From: Bacteroidales bacterium
Lineage (GTDB): Bacteria > Bacteroidota > Bacteroidia > Bacteroidales > FEN-979
Assembly: GCA_023229525.1 (NCBI GenBank)
Contig: JALNZC010000048.1
Location: forward strand, 1 to 29,084
DNA length: 29,084 bases
Direction of reading: 5' to 3'
The notes beneath the pieces are model-generated. The model searched no databases and was not told where the DNA came from. It saw nothing but the letters and a program-made list of their open reading frames with translations. A program made the position numbers and the translations under genes. Shown here piece after piece: positions 15,784 through 23,251 of this stretch (the first letter of the stretch is position 1; each line of letters begins with the position of its first letter).

Positions 15784-16458
15784 GTTTATAACTGTTTCCG
15801 TTATCATACCATCGGTGATCCTGATGGTTTTTTGTGTACGTTTAGCAATATCATGTTCATGGGTGACAATAAGCATCGTGATGTTTTCTTTTTTATTGAT
15901 ATCCGTAAGAATATCCATGACCTCCTGTGATGTCACTGAATCCAGCGCTCCTGTAGGTTCATCGGCAAGGATAACCTTGGGTTTTGCGATCAGGGCACGC
16001 GCAATAGCGATACGTTGTTTTTGACCGCCCGAAAGCTCATTCGGTAAATGTTGCGCCCACTCCGATAACCCCATCCTCTCAAGAAATTCCATGGCGATGG
16101 CGTTCCGCTTTTTTCGTTTGACACTCTGATAATAAAGAGGCAAAGCCACATTTTCCATGGCATTCTTAAAGGAAACCAGGTTGAACGACTGAAAAACAAA
16201 TCCCAGGTATTTATTCCGGAGTTGTGCGGCCTTCCTTTCATTCAAGTTTTCAATCCTGATCCCATTCAGTATATATTCTCCGTGATCGTGATTATCGAGA
16301 ATTCCGAGAATATTCAGGAGGGTAGATTTACCTGACCCGGAAGCCCCCATAACGGAGATCATTTCACCTGCCTCAACCCTAAGGTTTATCCCTTTAAGCA
16401 CATGAAGTTTATTGTTCCCCGTAACATAGGTTTTATGAATATTGCTGATGTTTATCAT
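15781..16458 (-). CDS. ABC transporter ATPase (MacB/LolD-type)
   Basis: The 225-residue ATPase has Walker A GASGSGKST (38-46), Q-loop FQSFNL (near 89-94), signature LSGGQKQ (142-148), Walker B VILADEPTGALD (162-173) and H-loop His200. The loop before the signature and the ALD of the D-loop are typical of the LolD/MacB group that drives FtsX-like permeases. The ATG at 16458 (MINISNIHKTYVTG) is preferred over the TTG at 16467, since family members start at that point. It is the first gene of the operon. A near-match to a promoter, TATCTTTA, is found on this strand about 15 bp before the start. The 16459-16670 stretch upstream shows nothing else I can support. Confidence 0.93.
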   Translation of the reverse strand: MINISNIHKTYVTGNNKLHVLKGINLRVEAGEMISVMGASGSGKSTLLNILGILDNHDHGEYILNGIRIENLNERKAAQLRNKYLGFVFQSFNLVSFKNAMENVALPLYYQSVKRKKRNAIAMEFLERMGLSEWAQHLPNELSGGQKQRIAIARALIAKPKVILADEPTGALDSVTSQEVMDILTDINKKENITMLIVTHEHDIAKRTQKTIRITDGMITETVIN

Positions 16459-16670
16459 TGTCAACAAGTTAAAGATACCTCATCCCCCGAATAGCAGCAC
16501 ATAAGACTCACAATCAGATGCAGAGTTACATTGCATTTGGCAATTAATCCAAAAAATTTCACGAACAGCTTCAGTAAGTCGATGAATTGTTTAATTTAAA
16601 CGGTATCAGAATGAAATTTATTTCATGCTGTTGGTAGCTTGCCAGATAGTTCAGCCATTGTCTTAATCCC

Positions 16671-16698
16671 AAAAAAAAAGCCGCCCGGTCAGGACGGC
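16671..16698 (-). terminator. Terminator of the HU gene
   Basis: On the minus strand GCCGTCC and GGGCGGC form a 7-bp stem with loop TGACC, followed by nine T residues. One pair is G-U only on this strand, which fixes the direction. It lies 20 bp after the HU stop. Confidence 0.93.
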
Positions 16699-16717
16699 TT
16701 CTTTAATCCGTAAGGAT

Positions 16718-16990
16718 TTACTTTACTTTTTTCCCAAGTTCGGCGCCTGCTTTGAACTTCACAACTTTCTTGGCGGGAATCTTGATCTCTTTGCCATTCT
16801 GTGGGTTGCGACCCTTACGGGCAGCTCTCTTGGATACAGAGAAGGAACCAAAACCGACTAAGGCAACTCTTTCACCTTTGCCCAGTGCTTTGGTCGTTGC
16901 GGTAATAACAGCCTCCAGAGCCCTTTTGGCTTCTGCTTTGGTCATTTTTGCATCGCTGGCAACTGCTTCGATTAATTGAGCCTTGTTCAT
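16718..16990 (-). CDS. HU-family DNA-binding protein
   Basis: A typical 90-residue HU: MNKAQLIEAVASDAKMTKAEAKRALEAV, the GFGSF turn, then RAARKGRNPQNGKEIKIPAKKVVKFKAG, which includes the DNA-binding beta arm with the RNPQ/Pro tip. HU dimers bend DNA and compact the nucleoid. A strong promoter and a clean terminator make it a single-gene transcript. It matches usual length exactly; no oddity is seen. Confidence 0.97.
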   Translation of the reverse strand: MNKAQLIEAVASDAKMTKAEAKRALEAVITATTKALGKGERVALVGFGSFSVSKRAARKGRNPQNGKEIKIPAKKVVKFKAGAELGKKVK

Positions 16991-17031
16991 TTTTTTAGAT
17001 TTTTAGTTAATACTAATGTGTTAAATCCCTG

Positions 17032-17061
17032 CAAATATAAGGCATTTGAAAAAAAAGTCAA
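17032..17061 (-). promoter_or_regulatory. HU gene promoter
   Basis: On the minus strand TTG (17061-17059, in CTTGACTTTT) and TATATTTG (17039-17032) are 19 nt apart. The words and spacing are the same as for the tracrRNA promoter. The leader is about 35 nt. Confidence 0.87.
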
Positions 17062-17134
17062 GCGTTTTGTGTCTAAAACTGCCGAAAATGTTGATAAAAT
17101 GAAAATTTTGTTAATATCTTAGGCTCGAAAAGTC

Positions 17135-18106
17135 CTAAATACCATGGGTTTCAGCAAACAGATTTCTGTATCCCCGCAGGAATTCCATTGTGTTCATGGT
17201 TTTTCGTCCTGCAATTTGCAACTCGTCGATAAAAATAAACCCGTCCCTTACACCCACTTTTAACCATGATTTACCATCGGTTAAAAATTTCCCGGGGAGA
17301 ATGGGATTGTCCACCTGCACAGGCCTTGCCCTGAAAATTTTGAGTGAATGAACAACACCACCTGTCATCGTTACCTCCGTAAAGGCGCCGGGATTAGGAG
17401 TAAGCCCCCGGATAAAATTAAATACCACTCCGGCCTTCTGGTCCCAATTGATCCTGCAATCTTCCTTCCGGATTTTTGGCGCTGTTTTCAAAAGAACCGG
17501 AGACGATATCAATGAATCCTGGTTTAACCCAATTAAATCCTCCGAAAGGATGCCTTCCAAAGTACGAAGTACCAAAAAAGATCCTTTTTCCATCAACCGG
17601 TCATGCAACTCCCCTGCAGTTTCCTGATCCCCTATCCGAACCTTTTCAATAAGCAATATCCTGCCCTGGTCAATCTCTTCATTCAGTAAAAAAGTGGTTA
17701 CACCTGTTTCACGCTCTCCATTGATTATCGCCCGTTGGATAGGCGCTGCTCCACGATATTGGGGCAATAAAGAGGCATGAAGGTTGAACGTCCCCAGTCG
17801 TGGAAGCGACCAGACTTCACGGGGCATCATGCGGAATGCAATAACGATCTGCAAATCGGGTTTAAATTCAGCAAGTTGCTCCAGAAATAAGGAATCCTTC
17901 AATTTCACTGGTTGTAAAACCGGAATTCCATAATCAACCGCACACTCTTTTACCGGTGAAGCCTTGACCTTTAATCCACGCCCTGCTGGCCTATCGGGCG
18001 CCGTGACCACGCAAACCACCGGATAGTCAGCTTCGATCAGTTTCCGTAACGAGGCAACCGCGAAATCGGGTGTACCGAAAAAGATTATTTTTGGATAGCT
18101 AAGCAT
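17135..18106 (-). CDS. fmt: Methionyl-tRNA formyltransferase
   Basis: With the ATG at 18106 the protein has 323 residues and starts MLSYPKIIFFGTPDFAVASL, the usual Fmt start. The formyl-transfer site is present: NLHASLLPQYRGAAPI with Asn108 and His110, and EIDQG with Asp146, equivalent to Asn106, His108 and Asp144 of the E. coli enzyme. It formylates Met-tRNA for translation initiation, using 10-formyl-tetrahydrofolate. The frame is open to an ATG at 18187, but this would add 27 residues of unrelated character across a terminator hairpin. The chosen start follows the hairpin's T-tract with no gap and no ribosome-binding site, an odd arrangement. A TATCTTTG box on this strand (18138-18131) would start the RNA inside the hairpin. 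Confidence 0.95.
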   Translation of the reverse strand: MLSYPKIIFFGTPDFAVASLRKLIEADYPVVCVVTAPDRPAGRGLKVKASPVKECAVDYGIPVLQPVKLKDSLFLEQLAEFKPDLQIVIAFRMMPREVWSLPRLGTFNLHASLLPQYRGAAPIQRAIINGERETGVTTFLLNEEIDQGRILLIEKVRIGDQETAGELHDRLMEKGSFLVLRTLEGILSEDLIGLNQDSLISSPVLLKTAPKIRKEDCRINWDQKAGVVFNFIRGLTPNPGAFTEVTMTGGVVHSLKIFRARPVQVDNPILPGKFLTDGKSWLKVGVRDGFIFIDELQIAGRKTMNTMEFLRGYRNLFAETHGI

Positions 18107-18130
18107 AAAAAAAGCCTGAAAATTCAGGCT
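18107..18130 (-). terminator. Terminator hairpin abutting the fmt start codon
   Basis: On the minus strand AGCCTGAA and TTCAGGCT pair (18130-18113) and are followed by seven T residues that end directly at the fmt ATG. It should end transcripts of the TPR gene upstream. A promoter-like TATCTTTG (18138-18131) lies just before it, so the fmt mRNA may begin with this hairpin. Confidence 0.8.
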
Positions 18131-18138
18131 CAAAGATA

Positions 18139-18222
18139 CAAGTTGATTTACGATTTTGATTTCAGATTTTAGATTGATAGCGTTCAAATCATAAATCTGA
18201 AATCGTAAATCGTAAATTGTAA
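18139..18222. repeat. Inverted GATTTACG/CGTAAATC word array
   Basis: The left half has GATTTACGATTTTGATTTC and the right half its approximate reverse complement (AAATCTGAAATCGTAAATC), so the stretch can fold into a long imperfect hairpin around AGCGTTC. The words are the same family as at 15741-15783. It lies between the TPR gene stop and fmt. Confidence 0.85.
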
Positions 18223-18223
18223 T

Positions 18224-18925
18224 CTATTTCTTCATCAGGGCTTCTGTATAAGAAATGTATTTATCAATTTCCCTTCCCTCCGGTGATCGGGGGAAATCCT
18301 CCTTGATGCGTTTATACATGGTCAAGGCTTTTTCCAAATTTCCCAGTTCCTCATAAGCCATGGCAGCTTTCATAAAGAAAAGAGGCGAAGTAAAATCGTT
18401 CTTTTTCATCTCGGCTGCTTCGGTATAAAAATCAGCTGCTTTCTGCACCTGTTTCAACTCCATATAAGCGTCTCCCATAGCTCCTTTGGCCATTGGTCCA
18501 ACCACAAGGTCACCACTTTTGAATTTTCCCAGCATTTGCAAAGCCTGATCATATTGTCCAAGTTTCAGATAACAAATTCCAGCATAGTAATGGGACAGGT
18601 TGGCTGATTTTGTGATTCCATATTCATCAATAATGGCAAGAAAACCCAGATACTGACCATCACCATTGAGCGCTTTCTTGAGCGAATCCTGTTCGAAATA
18701 TTTTTCTGCCATGAACATCTGGCTCTGAGCATCCTTTTCTTTAGGGGCCAGATAAAAACGTTTGAAACCGAAAAATCCGAGCACAATCACGATGATCACG
18801 CCAAGAACAATTAAAATGATATTCTGATATTTCTCAATGAATTGTTCGGTTTTTCCGAAAGCCTCTTCAACGGCAACAATACGTTCTTCGGTTTTATTAA
18901 TCTTTTTTTCCTGCTTATTGGCCAT
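18224..18925 (-). CDS. Membrane-anchored tetratricopeptide-repeat protein
   Basis: From the ATG at 18925 (MANKQEKKINKTEERIVAV) the protein has 233 residues: a charged N-terminus, one membrane helix (NIILIVLGVIIVIVLGFFGF, about 35-54) and a TPR-rich domain facing the periplasm, with units such as LSHYYAGICYLKLGQYDQAL, AKGAMGDAYMELKQVQKAADFY and KAAMAYEELGNLEKALTMYKRI. The layout is like the YfgM/CcmH-type scaffold proteins, and related Bacteroidota proteins are commonly annotated only as tetratricopeptide repeat protein. A partner or function cannot be given. The longer frame start at 19012 runs through the promoter and is rejected. Confidence 0.88.
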   Translation of the reverse strand: MANKQEKKINKTEERIVAVEEAFGKTEQFIEKYQNIILIVLGVIIVIVLGFFGFKRFYLAPKEKDAQSQMFMAEKYFEQDSLKKALNGDGQYLGFLAIIDEYGITKSANLSHYYAGICYLKLGQYDQALQMLGKFKSGDLVVGPMAKGAMGDAYMELKQVQKAADFYTEAAEMKKNDFTSPLFFMKAAMAYEELGNLEKALTMYKRIKEDFPRSPEGREIDKYISYTEALMKK

Positions 18926-18946
18926 AATATCTGAAATTTGGAGGTG

Positions 18947-18954
18947 CAAAATTA
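18947..18954 (-). promoter_or_regulatory. Promoter of the TPR gene
   Basis: TAATTTTG on the minus strand, 22 bp before the start codon, in the context AAATGTAATTTTGCACTCC-like, shared with the rpmH promoter. The -33 box is weak. Confidence 0.6.
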
Positions 18955-18958
18955 CATT

Positions 18959-19021
18959 TTTTCCTGAATTTCCGGCATGCTGCCCATTTTTTTTACTTTT
19001 GTGTCTGCCCATTCAGGAAAA
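18959..19021. repeat. 11-bp inverted repeat spanning divergent promoters
   Basis: TTTTCCTGAAT (18959-18969) and ATTCAGGAAAA (19011-19021) are exact reverse complements, 41 bp apart. The right arm lies 2 bp before the trmH start codon, the left arm just upstream of the TPR gene's -7 box. It may be an operator or chance. Confidence 0.7.
18994..19001 (+). promoter_or_regulatory. Promoter of the trmH-like gene
   Basis: TACTTTTG matches the -7 box TAnnTTTG, 22 bp before the start codon. A leader of about 17 nt is expected. No convincing -33 box is seen. Confidence 0.6.
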
Positions 19022-19023
19022 TC

Positions 19024-19740
19024 ATGGTTCAGTTTGACTATATTACCGAGGAGACGAAACAGAGACTGTGCTCCCTCCTTCAATCTTTTGTCACTCCGGA
19101 GCGGTATGCGAAATTCCTTGAAGTCCTGAAAAACCGGACCCGTCACCTGACCATCGTCCTGGAAGATATTTATCAGCCACACAATGCCAGCGCCGTGCTT
19201 CGGAGTTGCGATTGCTTTGGCATCCAGGATGTTCATATCATCGAAAACCGGAATAAATACGAAATTAATCCCGATGTTGCCCTGGGTTCTTCCAAATGGC
19301 TAAACCTTTTCAGGTATTCAGATCCCGGAGAAAATACTGTGAGCTGTCTGGAATTGTTGAAACAACGGGGATACCGGCTTGTTGCCACCACACCACAAAA
19401 AAATGGTTTAACCCCTGACACCCTGCCTCTGGAACAAAAAACCGCTTTGCTTTTTGGAACCGAACTTGCCGGATTGACCCAGGCAGCCCTTGATCTGGCG
19501 GATGATTTCATTAATATCCCGATGGTTGGATTCACCGAAAGCTTGAATATCAGTGTATCTGCTGCAATTTTCTTACAAAATCTCAGCCACCGGTTGCGCA
19601 TAAGTTCAATCCCATGGCAACTGAACAGGGCCGAACAGGATGAGATCATCATTACCTGGCTCCTGAAATCGATCAATAAATCGGAGGTTATCGTTCAGGA
19701 ATTTCTGAAAAACGAAACGGAAAGAAAAAGTGTGGAATAA
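19024..19740 (+). CDS. trmH: SpoU-family tRNA/rRNA 2'-O-methyltransferase, TrmH-like
   Basis: The 238-residue protein has the three SpoU motifs: NASAVLRSCDCFG (about 55-67), LLFGTELAGL (near 140-150), and IPMVGFTESLNISVSAAI (near 161-178), which build the trefoil knot that binds S-adenosylmethionine. The catalytic Arg is in motif 1 and the Asn-Ile-Ser of motif 3 is present. The overall pattern is that of TrmH, which methylates the ribose of G18 in tRNA. The gene is divergent from the TPR gene. Other SpoU members (for example rRNA enzymes) are possible, but the short length without an N-terminal extra domain favours TrmH. Confidence 0.85.
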   Translation: MVQFDYITEETKQRLCSLLQSFVTPERYAKFLEVLKNRTRHLTIVLEDIYQPHNASAVLRSCDCFGIQDVHIIENRNKYEINPDVALGSSKWLNLFRYSDPGENTVSCLELLKQRGYRLVATTPQKNGLTPDTLPLEQKTALLFGTELAGLTQAALDLADDFINIPMVGFTESLNISVSAAIFLQNLSHRLRISSIPWQLNRAEQDEIIITWLLKSINKSEVIVQEFLKNETERKSVE

Positions 19741-19904
19741 TTATTATATCTCAAATGGAATTTTTAAATTGCACCTGATTTTGAGAACCGGAAGATCACA
19801 TATTATACATTTACATCAGAGTGATGAGAATAGGGTGATTTGGAAAAAGAGGTTTACCGGTTTAAATGAAAAGACTGAATTTATATTATCTTAAATTATA
19901 TTTT

Positions 19905-20201
19905 ATGGGAAAAGGAGACAAAAAAACGAAACGTGGCAAAATTGTCATCGGTTCTTTTGGCGTAAGAAGAGCGCGTAAAAAGAAGAATACCATAGTAGTT
20001 TTACCTAAAAAAGCGGAACCAAAACCAAAGAAAGAAGTCGAAGAACTACCTGTTGCGCTCCCAAAAGCAGCACCAAAAAAAACGACCAAAAAGGCTGCAG
20101 AACCGGTTCAAGGGGAAGAAAAACCCAAAACTACACGAACAAAGAAAACGACTACCAAGACTGAAGTTCCGCCTCCACCGGAAGAACCCAAAGGAGAATG
20201 A
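19905..20201 (+). CDS. 30S ribosomal protein THX with a long basic C-terminal extension
   Basis: From the ATG at 19905 the first 25 or so residues, MGKGDKKTKRGKIVIGSFGV then RRARKKK, match ribosomal protein THX (bTHX), a tiny peptide of the small subunit head, usually about 25-30 residues. Here it is followed by some 70 residues rich in Lys, Pro, Ala, Thr and Glu (KKAEPKPKKEVEELPVALPK to TEVPPPPEEPKGE), probably disordered. An upstream in-frame ATG (19866) would add 13 residues before the conserved start and is rejected. A hairpin at 20228-20257 follows. Whether the tail is kept on the ribosome or is cut off is unknown. No good promoter is recognised in 19741-19904, nor any other feature. Confidence 0.82.
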   Translation: MGKGDKKTKRGKIVIGSFGVRRARKKKNTIVVLPKKAEPKPKKEVEELPVALPKAAPKKTTKKAAEPVQGEEKPKTTRTKKTTTKTEVPPPPEEPKGE

Positions 20202-20227
20202 CATCATTGATTGAACGTTGAAAAATT

Positions 20228-20264
20228 CGTCCGGACCGGCTATGGTTGATCCGGACGGTTTATT
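20228..20264 (+). terminator. Hairpin between THX and rsmG, T-rich tail ending at the rsmG start
   Basis: CGTCCGGA (20228-20235) and TCCGGACG (20250-20257) form a perfect 8-bp stem with a 14-nt loop, followed by GTTTATTT and then the rsmG ATG. It may be a weak terminator, or a leader structure of rsmG. Confidence 0.5.
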
Positions 20265-20265
20265 T

Positions 20266-20895
20266 ATGACAACCCTGATCTGCAAATATTTTCCGGAGCT
20301 TTCCGCTTTACAGAGACAACGTTTCGGGTTACTTGAAAACCTTTACCGGGAATGGAATACAAAGATCAATGTGATCTCCCGTAAAGATATTGACCATCTC
20401 GTCCTGCATCATGTTCTGCATAGTCTTGGAATTGCCAGGATTATCTCTTTCAAATCCGGGACTACCATCATGGACGCCGGCACCGGCGGTGGATTTCCGG
20501 GTATCCCCCTGGCTATTCTCTTTCCGGAAGTTCATTTTACACTGGTCGACTCGATCGGAAAAAAAATAAAGGTAGTGGAAGATATAACCCGGAGATTGGG
20601 ATTATCGAATGTTTCCGCCCTGAATACCCGGGTTGAAACGGTTCAGGAGACATTCGACTTTGTGACAGGGCGAGCCGTGACCAATATTCCCCAATTCCTT
20701 TCGCTGGCCCGGAAACGGATCCGGAAAACCGGATTTAATGACCTGCCCAACGGAATACTCTATCTGACCGGTGGCGAAATGGAACCGAAATTAACATCAT
20801 TACAATCCCATATTATAACCTACGAGCTTTCTATCTATTTCGAAGAACCCTGGTTTTTAACCAAGAAACTGGTGCATCTTTACAACTTTTCATAA
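20266..20895 (+). CDS. rsmG: 16S rRNA (guanine(527)-N7)-methyltransferase RsmG
   Basis: From the ATG at 20266 the protein has 209 residues. It starts MTTLICKYFPELSALQRQRF, with the family segment EWNTKINVISRKDIDHLVLHHVLHSL, and the S-adenosylmethionine-binding loop DAGTGGGFPGIPLAI (70-84). Further conserved parts are LVDSIGKKIKV and VTGRAVTNI. It methylates N7 of G527 in 16S rRNA. A TTG at 20218 and an ATG at 20242 are in frame upstream, but they lie in the hairpin region and do not match family starts. It is 64 bp after the THX stop. Confidence 0.95.
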   Translation: MTTLICKYFPELSALQRQRFGLLENLYREWNTKINVISRKDIDHLVLHHVLHSLGIARIISFKSGTTIMDAGTGGGFPGIPLAILFPEVHFTLVDSIGKKIKVVEDITRRLGLSNVSALNTRVETVQETFDFVTGRAVTNIPQFLSLARKRIRKTGFNDLPNGILYLTGGEMEPKLTSLQSHIITYELSIYFEEPWFLTKKLVHLYNFS

Positions 20896-20949
20896 GTAAA
20901 TACACTTGATTTCAATCACTTAACAACAAGTTCGCGATACCTGTCAAAA

Positions 20950-20957
20950 TATCTTTG
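20950..20957 (+). promoter_or_regulatory. Promoter of the OPT transporter gene
   Basis: TATCTTTG matches the -7 box exactly, 83 bp before the start codon; the leader would be about 78 nt. The -33 box is not clear. Confidence 0.6.
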
Positions 20958-21040
20958 TCTGTTTCATCGATTTTTCTTTAATTAGCCGACCTTTTCTGTT
21001 TTCCAATTATTTAATAACCCTTTAAATTAAAAAAGACTTT

Positions 21041-23116
21041 ATGGCCGAACACAAGAAGTTCATTCCCTTTGTTTCTCCTGAGACAAACATGAAAGAATTT
21101 ACGCTCAGGGCTTTGATCATTGGCCTTTTCTTTGCCGTCATTTTAGGCGCAGCCAATGCTTACCTTGGACTCAAGGCAGGTATGACCATAGCCGCAACCT
21201 ACCCTGCTGCCGTTCTCGGGATGGCAATTTTACGTTTGATGAAAGGTTCCATTCTGGAAGAAAATTTTACTCGTACTGTCGGTTCCATTGGTGAATCGGT
21301 GGCCGCAGGCGCTATTTTTACTCTGCCTGCCTTTTTCGTATCAGGAATCTGGTCCCAATTTTTCACGGCCGGTCATTATATGACTTCCACGTTAATCCTC
21401 ATGGCCGGTGGTGTACTCGGGATCATGTTTGTTGCGCTGCTTCGCCGGGTGATGGTAGAAGATGCCGAGCTGCCCTTTCCCGAATCGGTGGCAGCAGCAG
21501 AAATTCATAAAGCCGGACAAGGTGGTTCAGGGGGATCAAAATTTCTTTTTTGGGCTATGGCGCTTGGCGGATTGATCAAAATACTGGGTGAACTCCGGTT
21601 GTTCCAATACCTTTGGGAAAAATTTGTGATATTTGGCAAACAAACCATCAGCGGTACAGTATTTACCGGTCAGGGTGGGATGTTGCTCAGTTCACCGGGA
21701 GTGAGTCCTGCCTATATGGGTGTCGGTTATATCATTGGCCCGAAACTGGGCGCTCTGAACTTCAGTGGCGGGATCATTGCCTGGGGACTCATGGCGCCGA
21801 TGATCATGTACTTCCTTATGCCCAGCATCAATTTTCAGGATTGGGCTGCATTTCTGACAGCCAAAGATGCCACCCTTACTCCCGATGCCGCTCTGGCAAA
21901 AGTGATGGATCCGATGTACCAGATCAACCAGATATGGAAGTACATCATTCGCCCGATTGCTATCGGCGGGATGCTGGTGAGCGCCGGTTTTACCCTCTTC
22001 AAAATGAGAAAAAGTCTTACCACCGGGATCGCACGTTCAGTGAGAGATGTTAAAAAAGCAGCCACAGGAATCGAACACAATGTTCCCAGAAACGAAAAAG
22101 ATATCAGTTTCAGCTGGATCATGGTTGGAATAGCTGCCGTTGCTTTGTTAACATTCTGTATAACCTACTTTATTTTTCAAACCAATGTACTCATCGCTGT
22201 AGTAGCTTCAACCGTAATGATCATCCTGGCATTCTTCTTTGCCTCTGTTTCAGGTTATTTGGTTGGGATCATGGGTTCTTCAAATAACCCCATAAGCGGG
22301 CTTACACTCACGGCATTAGTTGTAACAGCCCTTATCCTTGTCGCCTTAGGTGTTCAGGGAGATGCAGGTGTGGCTACCGTTCTCGGCGTTGCAGCCATCG
22401 TTTGCGTTTCAGCTGCTGTTGCGGGTGAAATGCTCCAGGATCTGAAAGCCGGACATATCCTGGGTGGTACGCCATGGCGTATGCAGGTCGGTGATATCCT
22501 CGGGGTAATTCTCGCCGGCTCGGTGATGTTTGTTGTATTGGCCTTCCTGAACGATGGCGATATTGCCAGTGGGAAAAATCTTGGATACCAGGGGGGATTC
22601 GGCAGCAAAAACCTTTCGGCTCCACAAGCCAGCCTGATGGCCATTCTGTCGCGCGGCATCGTACAGGGACAAATGGCCTGGCCGCTTATCATCGCGGGAA
22701 TGCTTATGGGCGTTGCGTTTATCCTTATGCAGGTAAAAAGTCCAATGCTCGTGAGCGTCGGAATGTACCTTCCGATTGAAACAACCTTCGCCATTTTTGT
22801 CGGAGGTTTGATCAAAGGAGCCGTCGATATTTATTCGGAAAAGAAAAAACACAATGCTGCACAAAAAGTCAGGGTTGAGAATACCGGTGTGCTGCTGGCC
22901 TCGGGGATGATTGCCGGGGAAGCGCTCATGGGACTGCTTATCGCGATATTTGCAGTGTTTAACATCTTCCTTTACGACTATTTCAGTTTCTTTAAGGAAC
23001 CGACTTTCTATATCAGTTTTATCGTACTGGCTATCATCGCATACGTATTGATCATGATCCCGATGAAGAATGCCGGTAAACCGGATGAACCGGCACCACC
23101 GGCCTCTGGTATGTAA
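21041..23116 (+). CDS. OPT-family oligopeptide transporter
   Basis: The 691-residue protein has some 14-16 membrane helices. Family features are the start FTLRALIIGLFFAVILGAANAYLGLKAGMTIAATYPAAVLG, the segment ENFTRTVGSIGESVAAGAIFTLPA and SSNNPISGLTLTALV in the middle. These are typical of the bacterial OPT clade, which moves oligopeptides or metal chelates into the cell, probably with protons. It is a single transcript: its own promoter before and a strong terminator after. The pepD gene downstream could process imported peptides, but the two are not in one operon. Confidence 0.93.
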   Translation: MAEHKKFIPFVSPETNMKEFTLRALIIGLFFAVILGAANAYLGLKAGMTIAATYPAAVLGMAILRLMKGSILEENFTRTVGSIGESVAAGAIFTLPAFFVSGIWSQFFTAGHYMTSTLILMAGGVLGIMFVALLRRVMVEDAELPFPESVAAAEIHKAGQGGSGGSKFLFWAMALGGLIKILGELRLFQYLWEKFVIFGKQTISGTVFTGQGGMLLSSPGVSPAYMGVGYIIGPKLGALNFSGGIIAWGLMAPMIMYFLMPSINFQDWAAFLTAKDATLTPDAALAKVMDPMYQINQIWKYIIRPIAIGGMLVSAGFTLFKMRKSLTTGIARSVRDVKKAATGIEHNVPRNEKDISFSWIMVGIAAVALLTFCITYFIFQTNVLIAVVASTVMIILAFFFASVSGYLVGIMGSSNNPISGLTLTALVVTALILVALGVQGDAGVATVLGVAAIVCVSAAVAGEMLQDLKAGHILGGTPWRMQVGDILGVILAGSVMFVVLAFLNDGDIASGKNLGYQGGFGSKNLSAPQASLMAILSRGIVQGQMAWPLIIAGMLMGVAFILMQVKSPMLVSVGMYLPIETTFAIFVGGLIKGAVDIYSEKKKHNAAQKVRVENTGVLLASGMIAGEALMGLLIAIFAVFNIFLYDYFSFFKEPTFYISFIVLAIIAYVLIMIPMKNAGKPDEPAPPASGM

Positions 23117-23137
23117 CCATTAACCATCCCGGCAAAG

Positions 23138-23174
23138 AAAGCTGTTTCAAAAGGTTTGGGACAGCTTTCTTTTT
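23138..23174 (+). terminator. Terminator of the OPT gene
   Basis: AAAGCTGTTTC (23138-23148) pairs with GGGACAGCTTT (23158-23168), two pairs being G-U, and is followed by CTTTTT. It lies 22 bp after the stop. Confidence 0.88.
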
Positions 23175-23175
23175 A

Positions 23176-23223
23176 GATGGTGAGATGGTGAGATGGTGAA
23201 ATGGTGAAATGGTGAAATGGTGT
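23176..23223. repeat. GATGGTGA 8-bp tandem array
   Basis: Six units of GATGGTGA or AATGGTGA in tandem, directly after the OPT terminator. The reverse complement of the same words is at 13032-13051. As the unit holds TGA and 8 is not a multiple of 3, the array has stops in all three forward frames. Confidence 0.95.
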
Positions 23224-23251
23224 GGTTGTGAGTATTATAATTTCAAAATAG

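Noticed and set aside
16590..16610. Short palindrome GTTTAATTTAAAC upstream of the HU terminator
   Set aside because: AT-rich, 13 nt, no nearby promoter; easily chance.
22354..22864. Long minus-strand ORFs within the OPT transporter gene
   Set aside because: Shadows of a well-supported membrane transporter gene, with no family features of their own.
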